From the NCBI RefSeq assembly GCF_900107605.1, contig NZ_FNQJ01000023.1:1-59741 (forward strand): a DNA stretch of 59,741 bases. Reading direction: 5' to 3'. Below the pieces are notes generated by a model, which made no database searches, was not told the DNA's origin, and saw nothing but the letters and a program-made list of their open reading frames with translations. Origin of the DNA: Acidovorax soli (GTDB lineage Bacteria > Pseudomonadota > Gammaproteobacteria > Burkholderiales > Burkholderiaceae_C). The translations under genes and the position numbers were made by a program. Positions 40,216 through 50,139 of the stretch are shown in pieces. Within the stretch, counting starts at the first letter, position 1, and each line of letters starts with the position of its first letter.

Positions 40216-40281
40216 TTGAATAAACTCCAGTGCTTCGGCATTTAGGGCGCCGCCCTGACCCCGAAGGAGCTTTGGCGAACG
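40206..40281 (-). promoter_or_regulatory. metK expression platform hiding ribosome binding site and start codon
   Basis: On the minus strand, CGTTCGCCA (40281-40273) is perfectly complementary to TGGCGAACG (40214-40206), which includes TG of the metK ATG. CTCC (40269-40266) can pair with the GGAG of the ribosome binding site (40228-40225), and TTCGG (40265-40261) with CCGAA (40238-40234). The tip holds AGGGC/GCCCT. Together these form one long interrupted hairpin. Confidence 0.7.
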
Positions 40282-40336
40282 CTTTAGCAGATTTTTTTAA
40301 CGTCGCCCTGCAAGTTGCTCATTTAACTCAGCGACC
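40281..40336 (-). ncRNA. SAM-II-like riboswitch aptamer upstream of metK
   Basis: On the minus strand the leader has the SAM-II layout: a 5-bp P1 stem GTCGC (40335-40331) with GCGAC (40306-40302), the A/U-rich loop GAGTTAAAT, the conserved CTTGCAG, the linker GTTAAAAAAAT, and the pseudoknot strand TGCTAAAG that pairs back to TTGCAG. The known class binds SAM and lowers downstream expression. Match is by eye to the published consensus; no covariance search was run. Confidence 0.75.
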
Positions 40337-40347
40337 TGTCTATTTTA

Positions 40348-41193
40348 ATGCCTGTCGTCTTCCGATTCTTTTCCGTATTTCCACTGTGGTTGCTGCATGT
40401 CATGGGTGCAGCCATGGGCTGGGTGGCTTTTTGCGCGTCTCCCTCCTACCGGCGCCGCTTTCTTGCGAACTCGGCGCTGGCCGGGTATTCATTCGGCGCG
40501 GTGCGCGCCGCCGTGGCCCATGCGGGCCGCATGGTGGCAGAGTTGCCGCGGCTGTGGCTGGGTGCTCCCCTTCCTTGTCGGCTGGTGGGCGAGGCCTGTG
40601 TGGAGCAGGCCTATGCAGCCGGACGCGGCATTGTGTTCCTGACGCCCCACCAGGGCTGTTTTGAGCTGTCCGCCCAGGCCGCGGCACGCCACTGGAGCGC
40701 TGTGCGCGGCCCCATCACGGTGCTCTACCGGCCGGCGCGCCAGCCCTGGCTGGCCACGGTGATGGAGACTGCGCGCAATCGCCCCGGCATGCTGGCGGTG
40801 CCCACCACGCTGGCGGGCGTGCGCCAGATGATCAAGGCGCTGCGCCGTGGCGAGGCCGTGGGCCTGCTGCCGGACCAGGTGCCACCCGATGGCCAGGGCG
40901 TCTGGTCGCCCGTTTTTGGCCGCGACGCCTACACCATGACGCTGGCCGTGCGCCTGGCCCAGCAGACCGGTGCGGCCGTGGTGCTGGCGCGTTGCGAGCG
41001 CCTGCCCTGGGGCCGTGGTTTCGTCACCCGCTTCGAGCCTTTGTCAGCGCCGCTGGACGAGCGGCTGGAGGATGCCGTCTTGCAAATCAACCAGGCCATG
41101 GAACATCTCATCCGCCAGTGTCCCGAGCAATACCTGTGGGGCTATGCCCGCTACAAGCAGCCGCGCGCTGAAGCTGCCGGGGGCGTCGCATGA
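40348..41193 (+). CDS. LpxL/LpxM-family lipid A acyltransferase (first copy)
   Basis: A 281-residue member of the Lip_A_acyltrans family (HtrB/LpxL). The catalytic motif is TPHQGCFELSAQ (H-x4-E type), followed by VLYRPARQPWL and LLPDQVPP. One N-terminal hydrophobic segment anchors it at the inner membrane. These enzymes add secondary acyl chains to lipid A. It overlaps the next acyltransferase gene by an ATGA. Tandem LpxL-like genes next to metK are common in Burkholderiales. Confidence 0.9.
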   Translation: MPVVFRFFSVFPLWLLHVMGAAMGWVAFCASPSYRRRFLANSALAGYSFGAVRAAVAHAGRMVAELPRLWLGAPLPCRLVGEACVEQAYAAGRGIVFLTPHQGCFELSAQAAARHWSAVRGPITVLYRPARQPWLATVMETARNRPGMLAVPTTLAGVRQMIKALRRGEAVGLLPDQVPPDGQGVWSPVFGRDAYTMTLAVRLAQQTGAAVVLARCERLPWGRGFVTRFEPLSAPLDERLEDAVLQINQAMEHLIRQCPEQYLWGYARYKQPRAEAAGGVA

Positions 41194-42056
41194 GCGGGCG
41201 CCTGGGTGTGTGGTTCATGCGGGTGCTGGCGCATGTGCCCTTGCCTGCGCTGCGCGCTATGGGCTGGTGCCTTGGCCAGTTGCTGTACCTGCTGGCCGTG
41301 CCGCGCCGCAAGGTGGCGCTGCGCAATCTGGCGCTGTGTTTTCCGGATGCGCCGGCGGCGCAGCGGCGCCGCTGGGCGCGCGAGGTCTTTGTCGTGTTCA
41401 GCCAGACCTGGCTGGACCGCAGCTGGCTGTGGGCCGCGCCGCGCGAGGTGGTGCTGGAGCGCGTGAAGCTGCAGGGCGCGCTGCACGAGCTCGACGGCGA
41501 CACGCCCACCATCATCTTTGCGCCGCATTTCTTGGGCATGGACGCCGGTGGACTGGCATTGCCCTTGCGCACCCAGCGCGCGTTCACGTCGATCTTTTCG
41601 ACCCACCCCGACCCGGCCGTGGACGCCTGGTTCATGGCGGGGCGCCAGCGTTTTGGTGATGTGCGCATGCTCAACCGGGCCGACGGGGTCAAACCCATCA
41701 TTTCCAACCTGCGCAAGGGCGGGCTGCTGTACCTGCTGCCCGACATGGACTTCGGCCCCAACGAGTCGATCTTTGTGCCGTTCTATGGCGTGCGGGCCGC
41801 CACCGTGCCTTCGCTGCCGAGGTTTGCACGCCTGGGGCGGGCCAAGGTGGTGGGCATGTACACGCGGCTCACGCCCACCGGCTACGTGGCCGAGATCACC
41901 CCCGCCTGGGAGGGCTATCCGTCCGACGATGTGGAAGCCGACACGGCGCAGATGAATCTGCGCCTGCAAAGCTACATCGACACCATGCCTGGCCAGTATT
42001 ACTGGGTGCACAAGCGCTTCAAGACGCGGCCGCCGGGCGAGCCATCGGTGTACTGA
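41190..42056 (+). CDS. LpxL/LpxM-family lipid A acyltransferase (second copy)
   Basis: A 288-residue relative of the preceding protein. Here the motif is FAPHFLGMDAGG (H-x4-D), with FSTHPDPAVDAWFMAGRQRF and LLPDMDFGPNESIFVPFYG. The ATGA overlap shows co-translation. The two copies differ in the acidic catalytic residue, which suggests different acyl positions or chain lengths. Which of them is LpxL or LpxM cannot be told from sequence alone. Confidence 0.9.
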   Translation: MSGRLGVWFMRVLAHVPLPALRAMGWCLGQLLYLLAVPRRKVALRNLALCFPDAPAAQRRRWAREVFVVFSQTWLDRSWLWAAPREVVLERVKLQGALHELDGDTPTIIFAPHFLGMDAGGLALPLRTQRAFTSIFSTHPDPAVDAWFMAGRQRFGDVRMLNRADGVKPIISNLRKGGLLYLLPDMDFGPNESIFVPFYGVRAATVPSLPRFARLGRAKVVGMYTRLTPTGYVAEITPAWEGYPSDDVEADTAQMNLRLQSYIDTMPGQYYWVHKRFKTRPPGEPSVY

Positions 42057-42143
42057 CGCGTATGGCCCGCGGCTCCAGCCGCCGGTTGGGGGCGCCCCGT
42101 CAACGTCATTGGGCGGGTCTGCGCCCTGATCGAGAATATGAAC

Positions 42144-42190
42144 AAAAAGGCTTGCAGCGCTTATGTGAAAAGCGCTGGCGGCTATTGTTT
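42144..42190. repeat. Hairpin repeat overlapping the hydrolase stop codon
   Basis: CAGCGCTT (42155-42162) and AAGCGCTG (42170-42177) form a perfect stem, flanked by AAAAAGGCTTG on the left and GCGGCTATTGTTTGG on the right. The stop codon of the alpha/beta hydrolase gene (42182-42184) lies in the right arm. With T-rich flanks on both strands it could terminate both convergent genes. Confidence 0.7.
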
Positions 42191-43102
42191 GGATTGCAAG
42201 AAGCGCTGCAGCTCCATGGCGACGCGCTCGGGGTGCTCATGCACGATCCAGTGCGTTGCCCTTTCCACCCGCCGCAGCTGCAGCTGCGGCACCCAGCCGG
42301 GCAGGCCGTCGAGCAGGCCTGGCAGCAGGGCGGGGTCGTCCATGCCCCACAGGACCAGCGTGGGCACGGTCACCGCCAGCATGGCATCGGGCAGGGTGAT
42401 GGCCTGGGCGCCCGGGTCGCACCCATCTTCCGTCTGTCGCGGCGGGCGCAGCGGGCTGGCGCGGTAGTAGTTGCAGGCGCCGGTCAGGCCCTGTTGCCAC
42501 AGGGCGCGGTACTGGGCGCGCACGGTGTCGGTCAGCCAGGCGGGGGCGCGGCCATCGGGGGTGTTGAAAAAGGCGAACAGGCGGCGGAAATCGTCTTCGG
42601 CCAGCAGCGCCTCGGCATCGGGCCTGCACAGGAAGTGCATGTACTGGCTGGCCGCCTGCTGCGCCGGGTTGTGCTGCAGCTCACGCAGAAAGGCGCCTGG
42701 GTGCGGGGAGTTGAGGATGGCCAGCCGCTTCATGTGCTGCGGCTGCTGGTTGGCGAGGTTCCAGGCCACCGCGCCGCCCCAGTCGTGGGCCACCAGGCAT
42801 TCCAGCACGGCGCCAGGGCATTCGGCGGCGATCAGCGCCACCAGGTCCTGCACCAGGTGCTTGGCGCGGTAGGCGGCCACTTCCGTTGGACGGCTCGATG
42901 CGCCGAAGCCGCGCAGACAGGGGGCCACGCAGCGGTAGCCGCCATTTTCGGGGCGGGAAAAGTGCAGCAGCAGTTCGTCCCAGATGAAGGCTCCCTCGGG
43001 GAAGCCGTGCAGAAACAGCAGCACCGGGCGGCCCGCCACGCCGCTCACGCGGCATTGCAGGGTGGTGCCATGCGGCAGGGAGATGTCCCGGGTAGAAATC
43101 AT
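42182..43102 (-). CDS. Alpha/beta hydrolase, epoxide hydrolase-like
   Basis: A 306-residue alpha/beta hydrolase. The oxyanion motif is LFLHGFPEG, the nucleophile elbow VAHDWGGAVAW carries Asp rather than Ser, and the later acid and His are in VLWGMDDPALL and ATHWIVHEHP. An Asp nucleophile with HGxP suggests epoxide hydrolase; haloalkane dehalogenase or haloacetate dehalogenase are alternatives. I chose ATG 43102; an ATG at 43114 lies at the edge of a repeat. It is followed upstream by engB on the same strand (50 bp). Confidence 0.85.
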   Translation of the reverse strand: MISTRDISLPHGTTLQCRVSGVAGRPVLLFLHGFPEGAFIWDELLLHFSRPENGGYRCVAPCLRGFGASSRPTEVAAYRAKHLVQDLVALIAAECPGAVLECLVAHDWGGAVAWNLANQQPQHMKRLAILNSPHPGAFLRELQHNPAQQAASQYMHFLCRPDAEALLAEDDFRRLFAFFNTPDGRAPAWLTDTVRAQYRALWQQGLTGACNYYRASPLRPPRQTEDGCDPGAQAITLPDAMLAVTVPTLVLWGMDDPALLPGLLDGLPGWVPQLQLRRVERATHWIVHEHPERVAMELQRFLQSKQ

Positions 43103-43116
43103 GGTGCTATGCATTC

Positions 43117-43158
43117 AGTAGCTTCTGCCGCTTGATGCATAAGCGCCAGTGCCTAGTT
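43117..43158. repeat. Hairpin repeat between engB and the hydrolase gene
   Basis: AGTAGCTTCTGCCGCTT, spacer GATGCA, then TAAGCGCCAGTGCCTAGTTT: the imperfect stem of the same repeat family. The engB stop codon (43153-43155) is read from the right arm (CTA on the plus strand). It fills the 50-bp gap between the two genes. Confidence 0.65.
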
Positions 43159-43896
43159 TGAGTGAGAATCCTCGGGGGTTTCGGGGGCGGGCTCGGGGGC
43201 ATCATCTGCGGCCACGGGCGCTGGCAACACCGGGTGTGCCCATTGCCACAGCAGTTGTGCCACCTCGTCCACACCTTGCTTCTTGAGGGCCGAGAACATC
43301 TTGACCTCTCCGCCGCCCGCATTCAGTCGCGTAATCGACAGCACCTTGGCCTGCTCGGCGCGGGTGAGCTTGTCGGCCTTGGTCAGCACGATGAGGAACT
43401 TCAGGCCTTCTTCCACACGCGGGCGCACCACTTCGAGCAATGCTTCGTCCAGCTCGGTCAGGCCCAGGCGCGGATCGCACAGCAGCACGATGCCGGTGAG
43501 CCCGGGGCGGCTGACCAGGTAATTGACCATCACCTGCTGCCAGCGCACCTTGTCCGAGCGCGACACGGCGGCATAGCCGTAGCCGGGCAGGTCGGCCAGC
43601 ACGGCATCGGTCACGCCCTGCTTGCCCAGCGAGAACAGGTTGATGTGCTGGGTGCGCCCGGGTTTCTTGGAGGCAAAGGCCAGCTGCTTTTGCTGGGTGA
43701 GCGTGTTGATGCAGGTGGATTTTCCCGCGTTGGAGCGGCCCACGAAGGCGATCTCGGGCACGTCGATGGGGGGCAGATGGTGCAGCTGCGCCGCCGTGGT
43801 CAGGAACCTGGCGGTATGCATCCAGCCCATGGCGATTTTGGCGTCGGGTGCGGGCGGAAGTGAGCCAGCTATTGGCGCGGTGGAGGGTGTCGTCAT
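43153..43896 (-). CDS. engB: Ribosome-biogenesis GTPase EngB (YsxC/YihA)
   Basis: A 247-residue small GTPase. G1 is GRSNAGKSTCIN, G3 is DLPGYGYAAVS and G4 is VLTKADKL. EngB acts in 50S subunit assembly and is usually essential. An acidic Pro/Ala-rich tail (about 25 residues) extends past the fold. It diverges from the cytochrome c4 gene, the common proteobacterial arrangement. Confidence 0.97.
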   Translation of the reverse strand: MTTPSTAPIAGSLPPAPDAKIAMGWMHTARFLTTAAQLHHLPPIDVPEIAFVGRSNAGKSTCINTLTQQKQLAFASKKPGRTQHINLFSLGKQGVTDAVLADLPGYGYAAVSRSDKVRWQQVMVNYLVSRPGLTGIVLLCDPRLGLTELDEALLEVVRPRVEEGLKFLIVLTKADKLTRAEQAKVLSITRLNAGGGEVKMFSALKKQGVDEVAQLLWQWAHPVLPAPVAADDAPEPAPETPEDSHSN

Positions 43897-43968
43897 GGAA
43901 AGTTGGGATGCGTTGGAGCCTCATTGTAGAATCGCGGGGTTTTGCGGACTTAAATACAGACCCTCGAT

Positions 43969-44610
43969 ATGAAGTTTCTCGCCTCCATGCTGATGGCTGC
44001 CGCGCTGGCAGCACCCGCTCTCCCGGCTTTTTCTGCGGGCGCGGCCCCCGCGGCGCCGACCAAGGCGGCCAAGCCCGACCTGGTCAAAGGCGAGGCCAGC
44101 TTCACCGCGGTGTGCGTGGCATGCCACGCTGCGGATGGTAATTCCACCATTGCGGCCAATCCGAAGCTGGCACAGCAGCACCCGGAATATCTGGTCAAGC
44201 AGTTGCAGGAATTCAAGTCTGGCAAGCGCAACAACGCCATCATGGCGGGCTTTGCGTCGATGCTGACCGACGAAGACATGAAGAACATTGCCTACTGGGC
44301 GGCCTCCAAGCCAGCCAAGGCGGGTTTTTCTTCTGACAAGGATCTCGTGGCCCTGGGTGAGCGCATTTACCGCGGTGGCATTGCAGACCGCCAGATCGCC
44401 GCCTGCGCCGGCTGCCACAGCCCCAACGGCGCCGGCATTCCGGCCCAGTACCCCCGCCTGTCGGGTCAGCATGCCGACTACACGGCATCGCAGCTGAAGA
44501 TGTTCCGCGACGGCTCGCGTGCCAACAGCCACCAGATGACCCAGGTGGCTGCCAAGCTCAACGACCGGGAAATCAAGGCAGTGTCCGACTACATTGCCGG
44601 CCTGCGCTGA
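43969..44610 (+). CDS. Dihaem cytochrome c4
   Basis: A 213-residue periplasmic protein with a signal peptide (cleavage near residue 23) and two homologous haem domains: CVACH at 49-53 and CAGCH in the second half. Met ligands are likely in AGFASMLTDEDM and SHQMTQV. Cytochrome c4 carries electrons from the bc1 complex to terminal oxidases, and could serve NorC here. It stands upstream of the cytochrome c maturation genes resB and ccsA. Confidence 0.95.
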   Translation: MKFLASMLMAAALAAPALPAFSAGAAPAAPTKAAKPDLVKGEASFTAVCVACHAADGNSTIAANPKLAQQHPEYLVKQLQEFKSGKRNNAIMAGFASMLTDEDMKNIAYWAASKPAKAGFSSDKDLVALGERIYRGGIADRQIAACAGCHSPNGAGIPAQYPRLSGQHADYTASQLKMFRDGSRANSHQMTQVAAKLNDREIKAVSDYIAGLR

Positions 44611-44680
44611 GGTTTTGTGATTTTTCCAGCCCCGCCAGGCGGGAAACCTGGAACCAACCGCCAATAACAAACCCCAAGAC

Positions 44681-44717
44681 GGGCGGGCCCATCATTCAGA
44701 TGGCCCCGCCCTTTTTG
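44681..44717 (+). terminator. Intrinsic terminator after cytochrome c4
   Basis: GGGCGGGCCCAT and ATGGCCCCGCCC form a 12-bp stem with one mismatched position, loop of about 7, then five T. It separates the c4 gene from resB, so resB probably has its own promoter. Confidence 0.85.
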
Positions 44718-44743
44718 TTTTAGTGCCTCGCGTCCAACCACCC

Positions 44744-46900
44744 ATGTCTGACATCACCCACGGCGTTCAAGTCCGGTCTGGCTCCCAGGCCCTGCGCGCA
44801 GGCATCGAGCTGCTGTCTTCCATGCGCTTTGCCATTTCACTGCTGACGGTGATCTGCATTGCGTCGGTCATCGGCACGGTGCTCAAGCAGCATGAGCCCG
44901 CGGTGAACTACGTGAACCAGTTCGGCCCGTTCTGGGCAGAGCTTTTTGCGGCCCTCCAGCTCAATGCGGTGTACAGCGCATGGTGGTTCCTGCTGATTCT
45001 GGCTTTCCTGGTGGTCAGCACCTCTTTGTGCATTGCCCGCAACACCCCCAAGATCCTGGTGGATCTGAAGGTCTACAAGGAAAACATCCGCGAGCAAAGC
45101 CTCAAGGCCTTTCACCACAAGGCCGAAGCGCCACTGGCTGAATCGGCCGAGGCGGCGGCGCGGCGCATTGGCAGCACCCTGGCCAGTGGCGGCTGGAAGG
45201 TGAAGCTGCAGCAGCGGGATTCGGCCAAGGGCGCTGGTGCAGGCTGGATGGTGGCGGCCAAGGCCGGGGCGGCCAACAAGCTGGGTTACATCGCTGCGCA
45301 CAGTTCCATCGTGCTCATCTGCCTGGGCGGGCTGTTTGACGGCGACCTGATCGTGCGGGCCCAGATGCTGCTGGGTGGGAAAACACCTTATGCCGGCAGC
45401 GGCCTCATTTCCGAGGTGAAGCCCGAGCACCGCCTGTCCGAGCGCAATCCCACCTTCCGTGGCAACCTGGTGGTGGCCGAGGGCACGCAGTCGGGCACCG
45501 CCATCCTGAGCCAGTCCGACGGCGTGCTGCTGCAGGAGTTGCCCTTTGCCGTCGAGCTCAAGAAGTTCATCGTGGAGCACTACTCCACCGGCATGCCCAA
45601 GCTGTTTGCCAGCGAGATCATCATCCACGACAAGGCCACGGGCGAGAAAACGCCCGCCCGCATCGAGGTGAACCACCCCGCCAGCTACAAGGGCATCGAG
45701 ATTTACCAGTCGAGCTTTGACGATGGCGGCTCGCACCTCAAGCTGCGCGCCGTTCCCATGACCGCAGGTGCCAAGGCGTTTGACATCGACGGCACGGTAG
45801 GCGGATCCACCGAACTGGTTGGCAATGGCGTGGCTCCGGGCGGCGAGAAACTCACGCTTGAATTCACCGCCCTGCGCACCATCAATGTCGAGAATTTTGC
45901 CGATGGTGCTGGCGCATCCGGTTCGGGTGCCGATGTGCGCAAGGTGGATCTGCGCGAGTCGGTGGAGTCGCGTCTCGGTGCGGCCAACAAGACGGTGACC
46001 AAGAAAGAGCTGCGCAACGTGGGCCCCAGCGTGAGCTACAAGCTGCGCGATGCGGCTGGGCAGGCGCGCGAATTCCACAACTACATGCTGCCGGTGGACA
46101 CGGGTGATGGTGTGCCGGTGTTTCTGCTGGGGGTGCGCGAGAACCCTTCCGACCCTTTCCGCTACCTGCGTGTTCCGGCCGATGACCAGAGTTCCATGGA
46201 CGGGTTCATGCGCCTTCATGCTGCGCTGGGCGACCCTGCTGCGCGGGAGCAGGCCGTGCAGCGTTATGTGTCGCAGGCGGTGGAGGCTTCGCGCCCCCAG
46301 CTGGCCGAGCAGCTGACGCAGTCTGCGTTGCGCGCGCTGGCGCTGTTCGCCGGGAGCAGCGGACCCGATGGCAAGAAGACCGGTGGCTTGCCGGCCATTT
46401 CCGACTTCATGGAGGCCAACGTGCCCGAGGCGGAACGTTCCAGGGCGGGCGAGGTGCTGGTGCGCATTCTGAACGGAGCCCTGTTCGAACTGAACCAGCT
46501 TGCGCGCGAGCGTGCCGGTCTGAAACCACTGGTCCAGAGTGACCAGACGCAATCGTTCATGACGCAGGCGGTGCTGTCGCTGAGTGACGCCCAGATTTAC
46601 CCGGCACCGCTGGCGCTGGAGCTCAAGGACTTCACCCAGGTGCAGGCCAGCGTTTTTCAGGTGGCGCGAGCCCCTGGCAAGAACATTGTCTATCTGGGAT
46701 GCGCCTTGCTGATTCTGGGCGTTTTTGCCATGCTCTACGTGCGCGAGCGCCGCGTGTGGGTGTGGGTCGCTCCGCAGGGGGACCAGTCGCACGCACTGAT
46801 GGCACTGTCCACCAATCGCAAGACCATGGACGGCGACCGGGAGTTCGTCCAGCTCGCTGAAAAACTGATCGGGGCCCATCCCCACCGAGGCAACGCATGA
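44744..46900 (+). CDS. resB: Cytochrome c biogenesis protein ResB (system II)
   Basis: A 718-residue membrane protein of the ResB/Ccs1 family. Several N-terminal helices (SMRFAISLLTVICIASVIGTV, AWWFLLILAFLVVSTSLCIAR, LGYIAAHSSIVLICLGGLFDG), a large periplasmic domain, and a last helix near the C-terminus (NIVYLGCALLILGVFAMLYV). With CcsA it delivers haem to apocytochromes in system II. ATG 44744 (MSDITHGVQVRSGSQ) is chosen. It overlaps ccsA by 4 bp (ATGA). Confidence 0.95.
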   Translation: MSDITHGVQVRSGSQALRAGIELLSSMRFAISLLTVICIASVIGTVLKQHEPAVNYVNQFGPFWAELFAALQLNAVYSAWWFLLILAFLVVSTSLCIARNTPKILVDLKVYKENIREQSLKAFHHKAEAPLAESAEAAARRIGSTLASGGWKVKLQQRDSAKGAGAGWMVAAKAGAANKLGYIAAHSSIVLICLGGLFDGDLIVRAQMLLGGKTPYAGSGLISEVKPEHRLSERNPTFRGNLVVAEGTQSGTAILSQSDGVLLQELPFAVELKKFIVEHYSTGMPKLFASEIIIHDKATGEKTPARIEVNHPASYKGIEIYQSSFDDGGSHLKLRAVPMTAGAKAFDIDGTVGGSTELVGNGVAPGGEKLTLEFTALRTINVENFADGAGASGSGADVRKVDLRESVESRLGAANKTVTKKELRNVGPSVSYKLRDAAGQAREFHNYMLPVDTGDGVPVFLLGVRENPSDPFRYLRVPADDQSSMDGFMRLHAALGDPAAREQAVQRYVSQAVEASRPQLAEQLTQSALRALALFAGSSGPDGKKTGGLPAISDFMEANVPEAERSRAGEVLVRILNGALFELNQLARERAGLKPLVQSDQTQSFMTQAVLSLSDAQIYPAPLALELKDFTQVQASVFQVARAPGKNIVYLGCALLILGVFAMLYVRERRVWVWVAPQGDQSHALMALSTNRKTMDGDREFVQLAEKLIGAHPHRGNA

Positions 46901-48231
46901 ATACCGCCACTACCACTATCCTGCTCAACGAGGGGTTCTTCGCCCGTCGCAACTGGTTCGACTGGCTGTTCGCTGCCATCGTGGCAGCGGGAGGGCTGTA
47001 TGCCTTGCAGCGCTATGGCAGCTACATGGATGTGTACGAAAAAGGCATCCTGCTGGGCGCCATTCCCTGCACCGTGTGGCTGGGCTGGTTCTGGCGCCCG
47101 CTGCGGGCGTTGATGCTCGTGGTGGTGGCGGTGGCGCTCATGGCGATCGGCCTCTACCAGCAAGACGGCGCTGGCAGTCTGGCGCGGGCGGACACGGTCT
47201 TTGGCCTCAAGTATTTCCTGTCGAGCCAGTCTGCAATTTTGTGGATGAGCATGCTCTTTTTCATGAGCACCGCGTTTTACTGGATGGGCATGTTCGCGCG
47301 CGGTGAAGGCCGCACCATGAGCATGCTGGGCTCGCGCATTGCCTGGGTGGCCGTGGCCATGGCGCTCATCGGCACGCTGGTGCGCTGGTACGAGAGCTAC
47401 CTCATCGGCCCGGACATCGGCCATATCCCGGTCAGCAATCTCTACGAAGTGTTCGTGATGTTCTGCTGGATGACGGCTGCGTTCTATCTGTACTACGAGC
47501 AGCAGTACGACACGCGCGCGCTGGGTGGCTTCGTGATGCTGGTGGTGAGTGCCGCCGTGGGTTTTCTGCTCTGGTACACCGTGATCCGCGAGGCTCACGA
47601 GATCCAGCCGCTGGTACCCGCTCTCAAGAGCTGGTGGATGAAACTGCATGTGCCCGCCAATTTCATCGGCTATGGCACCTTCGCGCTGTCGGCCATGGTG
47701 GCCTTTGCCTACCTCATCAAGCAGCAGGCCAGCGAAACCCGCTGGTACAAGCTGGCGCCGCTGTGGCTGCTGGGCGTGGTGCTGTGTTTCGAGCCCATCG
47801 TGTTCCGCCAGGGGGCCGTCGAGACCGGCGGCAGCTACTGGATGGTGTATTTCGGCATCTCCGCCCTCGCCGTGGCGGGTATTTTGCTGGGGCGCAAGCG
47901 CATTGCGGCACGGCTGCCGTCGTTCGAAATCCTGGACGATGTGATGTACAAGTCCATTGCGGTGGGTTTCGCCTTTTTCACCATTGCCACCGTGCTGGGC
48001 GCCCTGTGGGCCGCCGAGGCCTGGGGTGGCTACTGGAGCTGGGACCCCAAGGAAACCTGGGCGCTGATCGTCTGGCTCAACTACGCCGCGTGGCTGCACA
48101 TGCGCCTGATGAAGGGGCTGCGCGGCACCGTGTCGGCCTGGTGGGCGCTGGTCGGGCTGGTCGTGACCACCTTCGCGTTTCTGGGGGTGAACATGTTCCT
48201 GAGCGGCTTGCACAGCTACGGCACGCTCTGA
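46897..48231 (+). CDS. ccsA: Cytochrome c biogenesis protein CcsA/ResC (system II)
   Basis: A 444-residue polytopic protein with the tryptophan-rich haem-handling signature WGGYWSWDPKETWALIVW. Conserved histidines appear in KLHVPANFIGYG and YAAWLHMRLMK. It forms the haem export and attachment complex with ResB. Using system II is normal for betaproteobacteria. It is translationally coupled to resB. The annotated name in databases may be CcsB; I use the functional name. Confidence 0.95.
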   Translation: MNTATTTILLNEGFFARRNWFDWLFAAIVAAGGLYALQRYGSYMDVYEKGILLGAIPCTVWLGWFWRPLRALMLVVVAVALMAIGLYQQDGAGSLARADTVFGLKYFLSSQSAILWMSMLFFMSTAFYWMGMFARGEGRTMSMLGSRIAWVAVAMALIGTLVRWYESYLIGPDIGHIPVSNLYEVFVMFCWMTAAFYLYYEQQYDTRALGGFVMLVVSAAVGFLLWYTVIREAHEIQPLVPALKSWWMKLHVPANFIGYGTFALSAMVAFAYLIKQQASETRWYKLAPLWLLGVVLCFEPIVFRQGAVETGGSYWMVYFGISALAVAGILLGRKRIAARLPSFEILDDVMYKSIAVGFAFFTIATVLGALWAAEAWGGYWSWDPKETWALIVWLNYAAWLHMRLMKGLRGTVSAWWALVGLVVTTFAFLGVNMFLSGLHSYGTL

Positions 48232-48374
48232 GTGTGATGAGGGCATCGGGCTTGCGGCGCAGGCCTGCCATCCTCGCGTCCTGGGTGTGACCTGTGAGAG
48301 GTTCAGGGAACGAACTTGCGGTTGTTTTGCTCTACCGTACAGCTGTGTCCACCCACGAATGACCGGAGTCTTCC

Positions 48375-49379
<1,005 letters not shown>

Positions 49380-49426
49380 TCCAGCGCCGTTGCGGCCCCC
49401 TGGCGAAGCATTCGGTCCGTCGTGCC

Positions 49427-50068
49427 ATGAAAAAACTCCTGCTCCACCCGGCGGCAAAGCCGGTGCTGTTTGTGCTGTGCCTGCTGCCCCTGTCGTGGCT
49501 GGTGTACGCCGCAGCCACGGACCAGTTGGGTGCCAACCCCGCCGAGGCCCTGGTCCGCGCCACCGGCGACTGGACCTTGCGCGCCCTGTGCCTTGTACTG
49601 GCCGTGACGCCGCTGCGCGTGGTGACCGCCAGCCCACAACTGGCCCGCTTTAGGCGCATGCTGGGGCTGTTTGTGTATTTCTATGCGCTGCTGCACCTGT
49701 TGAGCTACAGCTGGTTCGACATGGGTTTTGACCTGGCTGAAATCACCCGCGACATTGCCAAACGCCCCTTCATCCTGGTGGGTTTCCTGGCGTTTTGCCT
49801 GCTGACATTGCTGGCAGCAACCTCGTTCAACCGGGCCATTCGGGCACTGGGAGGGCGCCGCTGGCAGGCCTTGCACCGGGCGGTGTATGGAGTGGCCGGA
49901 TTGGCGATCCTGCATTTTTTCTGGATGCGCGCCGGCAAGAACGATTTTGCGGAAGTCGCCCTCTATGGCACCATCCTCGCGGTGCTGCTGGGCTGGCGCC
50001 TGTGGCGGCGCATGGCCACCGGGGCATCGCGGCCGGCGGGGCAGGGCAAGGCTGCTTCGATACCTTGA
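49427..50068 (+). CDS. msrQ: Haem-binding membrane subunit MsrQ
   Basis: A 213-residue six-helix protein (YedZ family). Conserved histidines in YALLHLLSY and WQALHRAVYG and in LAILHFFWM bind haem b. It passes electrons from the quinone pool to MsrP. ATG 49427 (MKKLLLHPAAKPVLF) is the usual start; a longer frame upstream lies within msrP and is not used. Confidence 0.95.
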   Translation: MKKLLLHPAAKPVLFVLCLLPLSWLVYAAATDQLGANPAEALVRATGDWTLRALCLVLAVTPLRVVTASPQLARFRRMLGLFVYFYALLHLLSYSWFDMGFDLAEITRDIAKRPFILVGFLAFCLLTLLAATSFNRAIRALGGRRWQALHRAVYGVAGLAILHFFWMRAGKNDFAEVALYGTILAVLLGWRLWRRMATGASRPAGQGKAASIP

Positions 50069-50070
50069 TC

Positions 50071-50124
50071 GCTATATTATTTATAGCTTCAATTGATTGT
50101 TGTGTAAGCGCTGGAGGCTTTTTT
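50071..50124. repeat. Hairpin repeat between msrQ and the diiron-protein gene
   Basis: GCTATATTATTTATAGCTTC, a spacer, then TAAGCGCTGGAGGCTTTTTT: the canonical right arm of the family, with a run of six T. It begins 2 bp after the msrQ stop and ends 15 bp before the convergent gene's stop, the right position for a terminator. Confidence 0.6.
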
Positions 50125-50139
50125 ACCAAGTATTTATGC

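Noticed and set aside
48300..48345. GGGAAC...CTCTA upstream of msrP, considered as an ECF sigma factor promoter
   Set aside because: Spacing between the candidate -35 and -10 does not fit the usual 16-17 bases, and no sigma factor gene is nearby.
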